In this document: piece by piece, positions 1-5,366 of the stretch
How the letters are laid out: every line of letters starts with the position of its first letter
Position numbering within the stretch: the first letter of the stretch is position 1
Source: Methanomethylovorans sp.
GTDB taxonomy: Archaea > Halobacteriota > Methanosarcinia > Methanosarcinales > Methanosarcinaceae
Direction of reading: 5' to 3'
Length of the DNA: 5,366 nt
NCBI GenBank assembly: GCA_020854785.1
Contig: JAHFZE010000285.1
Location: 1-5,366, forward strand
Program-made: the position numbers and the translations under genes
The notes under the pieces: generated by a model
Databases searched by the model: none
What the model saw: only the letters and a program-made list of their open reading frames with translations
Told to the model about the DNA's origin: nothing

Positions 1-1
1 T

Positions 2-1129
2 GGTGATTTCAGAAGCATCACCGATGGTATAGAGGAAAGCAGAAGATCGCTGAATTCCATTGTATCCCTTGTTAACGAAGGTGCAAACAATGTGGCGATC
101 ACAGCAGAATCCATGTCTGCCTCCAGTGAAGAAATGACCGCAGCATCAAACCAAATCGCTGAGACTGTGGGAGAGATATCAAAGGGTGCTCAGGACCAGG
201 CAGCTAAGTCCTCTGATGTATCAAGGGCAATGGTAGACATGACCAAGACAGTCCAGGAGGTCGCATCCAATTCCCAGAAAGCGGCAGAGACTGCGGCTCA
301 GTCCAATGAAATGATCAAGATAATGAGTAAAGGAACCGGTGAACTGATAGCTAAAATGGCTGACATACAGAGAGCTGAAGCTGAAGCTGGAGATGTGATC
401 AAACAACTGGATAAGAAATCCAGCCAGATAAGCGAAATAGTAAATCTGATCACAAGCATTGCAGACCAGACGAACCTGCTGGCTCTTAACGCGGCCATAG
501 AAGCAGCACGTGCCGGAGAACATGGCAGGGGTTTTGCTGTAGTGGCAGATGAGGTTCGTAAGCTGGCAGAAGATTCAGGCAACGCTGCCAAGCAGATCGC
601 AGGCCTTATCAACGATATACAGGAAGGTACGAAAAATGCAGTAACATCTATTAATAGAAGCTCAGAAGAAGTTTCAAAAGGCACTACTGTTATGAACGAA
701 GCTGCTGAAAGTATGACAAAAGTTGTGGAGGGAGGGAACGAGATAGCGATGATGGTTCAGGAGATAGCTGCAGCAGCAGAGGAACAGTCAGCATCTATTC
801 AAGAGATCACAGCCTCCATGGAAGAAGTGTCTACTATCTCAGAAGAATCTGCAGCTGGCACCCAGGAAGCATCAGCTGCTGTAGAGGAACAGACCGCAGG
901 CATGCAGGAACTTGCAAGGTCTGCAGAGAAGCTCGCAGCACTAGCTGATAATATGACATCTGTAGTCAAGAAGTTCATCCTTGACAATAACATCGATATA
1001 GAAGTAAAAGATGGTTCCAGGAAAAAAGAGGAGACCTCCGTGCAGATAAATCAGGGAAGATCAAGTACCTCTACGCAAAAGAACCATACATATTATAACT
1101 CTGGAAACTCCCGGTCCATCCACGTTTGA
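2..1129 (+). CDS. Methyl-accepting chemotaxis protein, C-terminal signalling part (5' end outside window)
   Basis: This is the cytoplasmic part of a chemoreceptor, which relays ligand sensing to the CheA kinase through CheW. The reading frame is open from base 2 without a stop, so the gene starts upstream; the GTG at 92 is internal, not a start. The visible 375 residues are almost wholly heptad-patterned helix. The invariant hairpin tip is encoded at 461-559 ([20 protein letters not shown] followed by [13 protein letters not shown]). Counting about 22 heptads from the tip to the end of the C-terminal arm (near VVKKF) fits the long 44H receptor class. Matches to the methylation consensus (small-small-x-x-E-E-x-x-small-small) are [10 protein letters not shown] in the N-terminal arm, and [20 protein letters not shown] and [10 protein letters not shown] in the C-terminal arm. 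The last 50 residues are a polar Ser/Thr/Asn/Lys tail ending SIHV, with no NWETF-type CheR/CheB tether. Ligand domain, membrane segments and most of any HAMP domain are off the left edge, so neither stimulus nor membrane location can be told. Confidence 0.96.
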   Translation, partial: GDFRSITDGIEESRRSLNSIVSLVNEGANNVAITAESMSASSEEMTAASNQIAETVGEISKGAQDQAAKSSDVSRAMVDMTKTVQEVASNSQKAAETAAQSNEMIKIMSKGTGELIAKMADIQRAEAEAGDVIKQLDKKSSQISEIVNLITSIADQTNLLALNAAIEAARAGEHGRGFAVVADEVRKLAEDSGNAAKQIAGLINDIQEGTKNAVTSINRSSEEVSKGTTVMNEAAESMTKVVEGGNEIAMMVQEIAAAAEEQSASIQEITASMEEVSTISEESAAGTQEASAAVEEQTAGMQELARSAEKLAALADNMTSVVKKFILDNNIDIEVKDGSRKKEETSVQINQGRSSTSTQKNHTYYNSGNSRSIHV

Positions 1130-1146
1130 AAAATGAGGAATGAGCA

Positions 1147-1647
1147 ATGAACGCGCTTACTCAAAAAGTTCAAACTATTCAGCATGCAGACAGTGACCTA
1201 CTGCAGCTTGTGATCTTCCAGCTGGGAGGCGAGGAGTTTGGTGTAGAGATCATGGCAGTGCAGGAGATAATAAAAATGCCTGCAATAACGGCCATACCTC
1301 AGGCTCCTGAATATGTAGCTGGGGTTATCAATCTGCGCGGAAGGATCATAGTCGTTGTCAACCTCAGCAAAAAGTTCAACATACTGTCTTCAGAAAAGAA
1401 CAAAGAGTATAAGGTTATTGTCGTGGAGCTGGAAAATCAGGTCATAGGTATGATGGTGGATTCGGTCAGTGAGGTTCTGCGTATTCCCAATACCAACGTA
1501 GATCCTGCACCTGGTATGGTAGCATCCGGAAGTTCTTCCAACTATATTCAAGGAGTTGGAAAGCTTGAAGACCGTTTGCTTATTCTTCTGGATCTGAGGA
1601 ATGTCCTCTCAGACCATGAGACAGAAGAGCTGTACCAATTTGTATAA
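1147..1647 (+). CDS. cheW: Chemotaxis adaptor protein CheW
   Basis: CheW is the soluble adaptor that bridges chemoreceptor tips and the CheA regulatory domain in receptor arrays. The 166-residue product is one SH3-like CheW domain of usual length (residues about 17-157) after a short polar leader. Diagnostic stretches are LVIFQLGGEEFGVEI (21-35), the IPQAPEYVAGVINLRGR segment (50-66) with the conserved NLRG at 62-65, IGMMVDSVSEVLRIP (100-114), and the closing YIQGVGKLEDRLLILLDL (133-150). The ATG at 1147 is chosen because TGAGGA (1134-1139) lies 7 nt upstream and the protein begins at the normal place. It follows the receptor gene by 17 nt on the same strand, so the two are probably one transcript and work together. 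A T-rich terminator follows the stop. No other che gene is visible here; cheA, cheB, cheR and cheY would have to lie upstream or elsewhere. Confidence 0.97.
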   Translation: MNALTQKVQTIQHADSDLLQLVIFQLGGEEFGVEIMAVQEIIKMPAITAIPQAPEYVAGVINLRGRIIVVVNLSKKFNILSSEKNKEYKVIVVELENQVIGMMVDSVSEVLRIPNTNVDPAPGMVASGSSSNYIQGVGKLEDRLLILLDLRNVLSDHETEELYQFV

Positions 1648-1658
1648 ACGACCAGAAT

Positions 1659-1722
1659 GGGCATGAAAAACTGCCCTTATGCTTTATTTCTTATTTGTTT
1701 TTTTATTTTTCCTCCTTTTTTT
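1659..1722 (+). terminator. T-rich transcription terminator after cheW
   Basis: A short hairpin, GGGCA (1659-1663) pairing with TGCCC (1672-1676) across an 8-nt loop, starts 11 nt after the cheW stop. It is followed by a T-rich run with T7 at 1698-1704, T5 at 1706-1710 and T7 at 1716-1722. Archaeal RNA polymerase terminates on oligo-T tracts with or without a hairpin, so the T tracts are the stronger part of the evidence. The element would separate the chemotaxis genes from the downstream unit. Confidence 0.75.
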
Positions 1723-1885
1723 CAAAATATAAACTAAATAAATTCCAGATGAACTGGTACTTTTTGATCTCCACTTTTCGATCATTATTGTCCATATATG
1801 AATAGCATGCCATTCTTTGGCAAAAGAGGCTTGAGTATTCAAACGTAACATATATCAATACAGAAATAAACTTCTTTATGGGGGT
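1723..1885 (+). promoter_or_regulatory. Intergenic region with candidate promoter for the downstream two-gene unit
   Basis: This AT-rich stretch between the terminator and the next gene contains no convincing ORF or RNA gene. The best promoter candidate is a TATA-like box, CATATATC (1849-1856), preceded by the purine-containing CGTAA, which might serve as a BRE. A start site about 25 nt downstream would fall near 1875-1880, giving a very short leader. Directly upstream lies the near-palindrome TTGAGTATTCAA (1831-1842), placed where an archaeal regulator could bind. Other TATA-like strings occur at 1727-1733 (ATATAAA) and 1793-1800 (CATATATG), so the choice of promoter is uncertain. A 5-bp inverted repeat, TGCCA/TGGCA, sits at 1808-1822. 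Confidence 0.4.
1880..1885 (+). promoter_or_regulatory. Ribosome-binding-like GGGGGT that bears on the start choice
   Basis: GGGGGT can pair with the ACCTCC anti-Shine-Dalgarno core with one G-U pair. It abuts the ATG at 1886, which is too close for normal initiation, but lies 6 nt before the in-frame TTG at 1892. The true start may therefore be TTG 1892, giving a protein two residues shorter that begins MEKLSIVEEL. An in-frame TGA at 1832-1834, with no start codon between it and 1886, rules out a longer form. Confidence 0.4.
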
Positions 1886-3838
1886 ATGCTATTGGAAAAG
1901 TTATCCATAGTAGAAGAACTGGGCGAAAAAGAACTGCTTGTACCGGGACTTGTAAATTCGGCCTTGATCGCCAACAATAAGATAAAATACTATTTCACAT
2001 TGCTCCAGAGTGCCCGTGAAAAAGCCCAGCAACCAGAAAAAGAGTATTCCAACCTGAAGACAGAAAGGATAACCGCCGGAGAAAATGACACATCCTTGGA
2101 TACAGTGGTAAACAGTGCTATGAAAGTAGAGGAAGATAGTTATCTTATACCTGGTTCAGGAAAGATAATTGACTCTATCCTCTGGTGCATGGATGAAATG
2201 ATAAAACCCCTTCTGATATCCTCCTGGGTGGATGCTGCTGAGTTCTCCTTAAGGTTAGAAGAACTAAGATCTAAGATCACTTCAGGGAATACAGAACTGG
2301 TAACAGGAGAACTGATACAGCAGATAACTTCTGGAAACCGTGAAAAAAGCGATAGCCTGCATCTGCTTGTAATGGATATGCACCATGAACTTAACCAGCT
2401 CCAAAAGGCTGTCGCGGTGGAAATGATAGACGGAGCAAGCACCTATATGCTGGAAAAAGATGATAAAGAACTGATAAAGGCTTTCATGGCAGGTGTGAAC
2501 CGTACCGCTCCCCTCAAGTTCGGCCATCCGGGCCTGGGAACCACAGCCACCCGGGCTGATGGAAAGCTTTTGATACAGAACGATATCGGTGAAACTGATG
2601 CTCATGTGATGGTAATTGATGTAGATGAAAGAGATGTGTCCATAACTTACACAGATATCCACATGCCCAGATTGCTTTTTTTCCAAAGTCTGTTCGAGAG
2701 GTTCGATGTTGAATGGGCTGATACTGTCTCAAGATCAGGAAAACATACACTTAAAAGCGGAGTATATCATCTTTCAGTAGGGATCTTCAGAGCTGAAAAT
2801 AATGCTGATGCGGTTTCGTTCCTTGATCACCTGGGTTCAAGGATAGTGTTCCTTATAGACTGGAACAGGGCAAGGAAAATGCTTAAGAATTTCATGAAGA
2901 ACCGGGATGCCATAGATCTTCTTAAATGGGCAGCTGACAATGATATTGGGCACAGGGGCTTCCTTGTCCTTGGGGGTGAAAAACTTGTTTTCGACTCCCT
3001 TGAAATGGTTTCAAGGGTGCCGATACATTATGGAGAACCCCTTTCTCAGGTGATAGGCAGAGAAAAGACCATAGAATTTTTCCAATGGTCAATGAAACGT
3101 GCTACATCAGGTTTGCTCGAGAATCAGGCTCACATGTTGCTGCAGGATGAGATCAAGACTGAAATGCTGAGATATTTCCGGACCGTACAACAGGAATTGT
3201 TCGAACTTTGTTCCGAGCATGTCTCATTTACTGTGGAAGTGGCCATTTCCGTAAGTGATACTGTTATACAGTTGCTGTATGGGGGTGAAACGGACCTTCC
3301 TGAACGTAGTGCCAGGAGGAATAAGCTCTGGGAGAGCAGGGCAGACGACATAGTTAATAAAGTGCGTGCCCTTTCCCGCAGAACTGAAGCTGCTGACTTC
3401 TTTGTAAAATTCATAGTATTGTCTGACGATGTGCTGGATTACCTTGAAGAAGCCTCCTATCTGTTGACACTGGCACCAGCCAATGTAAGATCTAAAAAGA
3501 TAATGATGGAGATATCAAACATGGCAGAACTAGCTCGTGAAGGATGCCAGGAGTTCCTTAAAGCTCTCTATTCTTCCCAGTTCGTAAGGAGCAATTTCAA
3601 TCAGGAAGAGATGCAATATTTCTTAATGTCTGTCACAAGGATATTTAATATTGAAGAGGACTGTGATGTTGCCCTGAGGAAGATAAGAAGGACGATACTT
3701 GCACAAAGCGCTGATCATCGCGAGAGCCTCGTAGCTTTGGAATTGGCAAACAATATCGAAAGGTCCACAAATTCTCTGATGATAGCTGCTTTGACCCTCA
3801 GGGAAGACATATTCGAGAACATCAATGTGAGGAGATAA
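1886..3838 (+). CDS. Large uncharacterised protein with C-terminal PhoU/DUF47-like region, partner of PPDK
   Basis: The 650-residue product has no signal peptide or clear membrane segment and is predicted to be cytoplasmic. Residues 1-200 look mainly helical and polar. Residues about 200-400 form a mixed alpha/beta block with distinctive motifs: NDIGETDAHVMVI (232-244), ITYTDIHMPRLLFFQSLFERF (253-273, second half the clearest), LGSRIVFLIDWNRAR (316-330), and WAADNDIGHRGFLVLGGEKL (348-367). Residues about 440-650 are helical and resemble PhoU/DUF47 (COG1392) phosphate-regulator proteins: a helix near SFTVEVAIS, then WESRADDIVNKVRALSRRT (482-500), the acidic LSDDVLDYLEEA (512-523), and a second helical repeat around SNMAELAREGCQEFLKALYS. 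The E..AD.I and DD..D..E spacings echo the acidic metal-binding motifs of PhoU. The family assignment is from memory of patterns and is moderate; function is unknown. The stop is 4 nt before the PPDK gene, so the two are almost certainly co-translated, and a role in controlling or assisting PPDK is an inference. The start is ATG 1886 or TTG 1892. Confidence 0.85.
   Translation: MLLEKLSIVEELGEKELLVPGLVNSALIANNKIKYYFTLLQSAREKAQQPEKEYSNLKTERITAGENDTSLDTVVNSAMKVEEDSYLIPGSGKIIDSILWCMDEMIKPLLISSWVDAAEFSLRLEELRSKITSGNTELVTGELIQQITSGNREKSDSLHLLVMDMHHELNQLQKAVAVEMIDGASTYMLEKDDKELIKAFMAGVNRTAPLKFGHPGLGTTATRADGKLLIQNDIGETDAHVMVIDVDERDVSITYTDIHMPRLLFFQSLFERFDVEWADTVSRSGKHTLKSGVYHLSVGIFRAENNADAVSFLDHLGSRIVFLIDWNRARKMLKNFMKNRDAIDLLKWAADNDIGHRGFLVLGGEKLVFDSLEMVSRVPIHYGEPLSQVIGREKTIEFFQWSMKRATSGLLENQAHMLLQDEIKTEMLRYFRTVQQELFELCSEHVSFTVEVAISVSDTVIQLLYGGETDLPERSARRNKLWESRADDIVNKVRALSRRTEAADFFVKFIVLSDDVLDYLEEASYLLTLAPANVRSKKIMMEISNMAELAREGCQEFLKALYSSQFVRSNFNQEEMQYFLMSVTRIFNIEEDCDVALRKIRRTILAQSADHRESLVALELANNIERSTNSLMIAALTLREDIFENINVRR
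3829..3834 (+). promoter_or_regulatory. Ribosome-binding site of ppdK inside the upstream gene
   Basis: GAGGAG lies in the last codons of the upstream gene, just before its TAA (3836-3838), with 8 nt to the ATG at 3843. It supports that ATG over the in-frame ATG at 3864 and implies translational coupling of the two genes. Confidence 0.75.
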
Positions 3839-3842
3839 GAAG

Positions 3843-5366
3843 ATGACTGATCCCAGTGAAAGAATGATAAAGTTCGGTCATGGATTAAGGACAGAGGCTC
3901 CAGTAGAAGTTTTTGGTAATAAGGCCTCCGTTCTTGCAGAGCTTGCTTCCATCGGGATCCCTGTACCCCCTGGCTTTTCTCTTAGTGTTGCTATTTGTGA
4001 GGAGTATTTCAAAAAGGGAAGGAACATGCCCTCTGATGTGTCGGGCATGCTCAGGGATGGTATTGCTTTTCTTGAGAAGCTCACAAGTCTTGGATTTGGA
4101 AGCAATAGAAGACCTTTACTTGTCTCAGTGCGTTCGGGTTCCCCTATTTCAATGCCAGGAGCAATGGAAACTGTGCTGAACGTTGGCCTTAACAAGGACA
4201 CAGTTAAAGGCCTTGTGTATCTTACAGGTAACCCTCGTTTTGCCTGGGACTCATACAGACGCTTAATAGAAGGTTTTGGAAGAACTGTCTTTGCTCATGA
4301 ACCTGGCAAGTATTCTTCCTTGCTGCACATGATCATGGAAACAGAAGGCATCAAGGAAGAGATGGAGCTTGATCATACAAATCTGAAATATCTTACAACA
4401 GAATATGAAAAGGTTTTTTTGAATGCCAGTGATAGAGAATTTCCATCGGATGTCTATGAACAGCTCGAACTGGCTGTGCGTACTGTGCTTGATTCCTGGA
4501 TTAAGCCAAAAGCAGTTGAATTCAGGAAGATGAAAGATATAACCGGTGTACCTGGTACGGCTGTAACAGTACAGGCCATGGTCTTTGGGAACATGGGAAT
4601 GCGTTCAGGTTCCGGTGTGATGTTCACCCGTAATCCTTGGTCCGGGGAAAAAAAAACTCTTATTGATTTTAAGTTCGGTGTGCAGGGAGAAGACATCGTT
4701 TCGGGTTACAGTGCCGGTACTGCTGTGATAGATATGCGTAACGCTCTCCCACAGGTATATGCAGAATTATTGAAGCACGGACAGCTTCTCGAAGAACACT
4801 ACAGGGATATGCAGGATATAGAATTCACTGTCCAGGAGGGAAAACTTTACATCCTGCAGAGTAGGAATGGCAAACGAACAGCTCTTGCAGCTTTGAGGAT
4901 AGCAGTTGATATGTACAATGAGGACAAGATAGGCCCGATCGAAGCTTTAGGGATGCTAGATGGAATAGACATTGATAATATTTTTGTCCAGGAAATAGAC
5001 CCATACATCCAGCCCATCGAAAAAGGAGATGCTGCCTCTTCGGGTGTTATTTCGGGGAAGATCGTTTTTTCACCTGCTGCTGTCAGGGCATTTGCCCCGG
5101 ATGAAAATATAGTGCTGGTCAGAGACATCCCATCCTCGGAGGATATTCCGGCTGTGAACTTATCTAAGGGTTACCTGACCGCCAGAGGAGGAAGGACCTC
5201 TCATGCTGCTGTTGTCGCCAGACAACTGGGAAAGATATGTGTCGTCAACTGCACATCCCTGCAGATAGACCCTGTCCGGGGAAAGTGCAGGATAGGAGAA
5301 AAGGAACTGTCAGAAGGTGATATCATCACTCTTGATGGAAATTCCGGCATGATCTACGAAGGGGAA
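3843..5366 (+). CDS. ppdK: Pyruvate, phosphate dikinase, N-terminal 508 residues (3' end outside window)
   Basis: PPDK interconverts pyruvate, ATP and phosphate with PEP, AMP and pyrophosphate, and links pyruvate to gluconeogenesis or glycolysis. The frame runs without a stop to the window edge; full-length enzymes are about 870-900 residues, so the C-terminal PEP/pyruvate barrel is not seen. The ATP-grasp domain (about 1-345) shows GNKASVLAEL and PVPPGF (25-45), VRSGSPISMPG (from V96, with R97), NPRFAWDSYRRLIEGFG, VFGNMGMRSGSGVMFTRNP, QGEDIVSG, HYRDMQDIEFT and LQSRNGKRT. D325, E327, Q339 and R341 match the nucleotide-binding D321, E323, Q335 and R337 of the Clostridium symbiosum enzyme. The phosphohistidine domain (about 395-508) has TARGGRTSHAAVVAR, with the catalytic His454 (455 in C. 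symbiosum) and Thr452, the position regulated in plant PPDK. PEP synthase is less likely because the SMPG...NVGLN, RFAWDSYRR and HYRDMQDIEFT signatures are of PPDK type. The gene follows the PhoU-like gene by 4 nt. Whether the barrel domain is present cannot be judged here. Confidence 0.93.
   Translation, partial: MTDPSERMIKFGHGLRTEAPVEVFGNKASVLAELASIGIPVPPGFSLSVAICEEYFKKGRNMPSDVSGMLRDGIAFLEKLTSLGFGSNRRPLLVSVRSGSPISMPGAMETVLNVGLNKDTVKGLVYLTGNPRFAWDSYRRLIEGFGRTVFAHEPGKYSSLLHMIMETEGIKEEMELDHTNLKYLTTEYEKVFLNASDREFPSDVYEQLELAVRTVLDSWIKPKAVEFRKMKDITGVPGTAVTVQAMVFGNMGMRSGSGVMFTRNPWSGEKKTLIDFKFGVQGEDIVSGYSAGTAVIDMRNALPQVYAELLKHGQLLEEHYRDMQDIEFTVQEGKLYILQSRNGKRTALAALRIAVDMYNEDKIGPIEALGMLDGIDIDNIFVQEIDPYIQPIEKGDAASSGVISGKIVFSPAAVRAFAPDENIVLVRDIPSSEDIPAVNLSKGYLTARGGRTSHAAVVARQLGKICVVNCTSLQIDPVRGKCRIGEKELSEGDIITLDGNSGMIYEGE

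Noticed and set aside
92..94. GTG as the start of a short 345-residue receptor
   Set aside because: The frame is open upstream to the window edge and the preceding 30 residues continue the same helical pattern, so this is an internal Val codon.
221..993. Minus-strand ORFs opposite the receptor gene
   Set aside because: They are antisense shadows of a strongly conserved coding region, with Ser/Ala/Leu-rich compositions and no plausible start signals.
1762..1784. TTTTGATC / TTTTCGATC repeat and the TGATC/GATCA inverted pair
   Set aside because: Too short and imperfect to stand out in AT-rich intergenic DNA.
1808..1822. TGCCA-TTCTT-TGGCA hairpin as an RNA element or operator
   Set aside because: Only 5 bp with a 5-nt loop and no flanking extension or T tract; expected by chance in this length of sequence.
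2276..2338. ITSGN repeated twice in the 650-residue protein as a tandem repeat
   Set aside because: Only five residues match and the surrounding sequence and spacing do not repeat.
2140..3414. Minus-strand ORFs opposite the 650-residue gene
   Set aside because: The + strand frame is continuous and has domain-like motifs; the antisense translations overlap one another and show none.
3913..4179. 88-residue + strand ORF in another frame
   Set aside because: It overlaps the well-supported PPDK frame, has no ribosome-binding site, and its translation is low-complexity Leu/Ser/Phe without family features.
3878..5128. Minus-strand ORFs opposite ppdK
   Set aside because: Antisense to conserved PPDK motifs, so they are explained by the codon bias of the real gene.

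Overview
The window looks like a stretch of a methanogenic archaeon chromosome, most likely Methanosarcinales (a Methanolobus, Methanomethylovorans or Methanosarcina type). The grounds are moderate AT content, heavy use of ATA (Ile) and AGA/AGG (Arg) codons, a T-tract terminator of archaeal type, TATA-like boxes rather than clear -35/-10 promoters, and Shine-Dalgarno sites of the GAGGA/GAGGAG kind. This placement is an inference from style and protein resemblance, not from a search. Everything is on the + strand: four genes and one real intergenic region.

Left part (2-1647), chemotaxis. The C-terminal part of a methyl-accepting chemotaxis protein (its sensor and membrane part lie off the left edge) is followed 17 nt later by a complete cheW. 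The receptor fragment holds the whole cytoplasmic signalling hairpin with good methylation-site matches; CheW is the adaptor that docks receptors to the CheA kinase. The pair is probably co-transcribed and ends at a T-rich terminator just after cheW.

Middle (1648-1885) is a 238-nt AT-rich intergenic region. It holds the terminator at its left end and, at its right end, a near-palindrome followed by a TATA-like element that could drive the next gene.

Right part (1886-5366) is a two-gene unit. The first gene encodes a 650-residue protein that I can name only in part: a helical N-terminal region, a central mixed alpha/beta block with strongly patterned motifs, and a C-terminal helical region resembling the PhoU/DUF47 (COG1392) phosphate-regulator family. 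Four nucleotides after its stop begins a pyruvate, phosphate dikinase (PPDK) gene, whose ribosome-binding site lies inside the end of the upstream gene. The ATP-grasp domain and the phosphohistidine domain with its catalytic His are visible; the C-terminal PEP/pyruvate barrel would lie beyond the right edge.

The most interesting point is the tight coupling of a large, little-described PhoU-like protein to PPDK, an enzyme that consumes phosphate and makes pyrophosphate. It suggests a dedicated partner or regulator. That role is an inference only.
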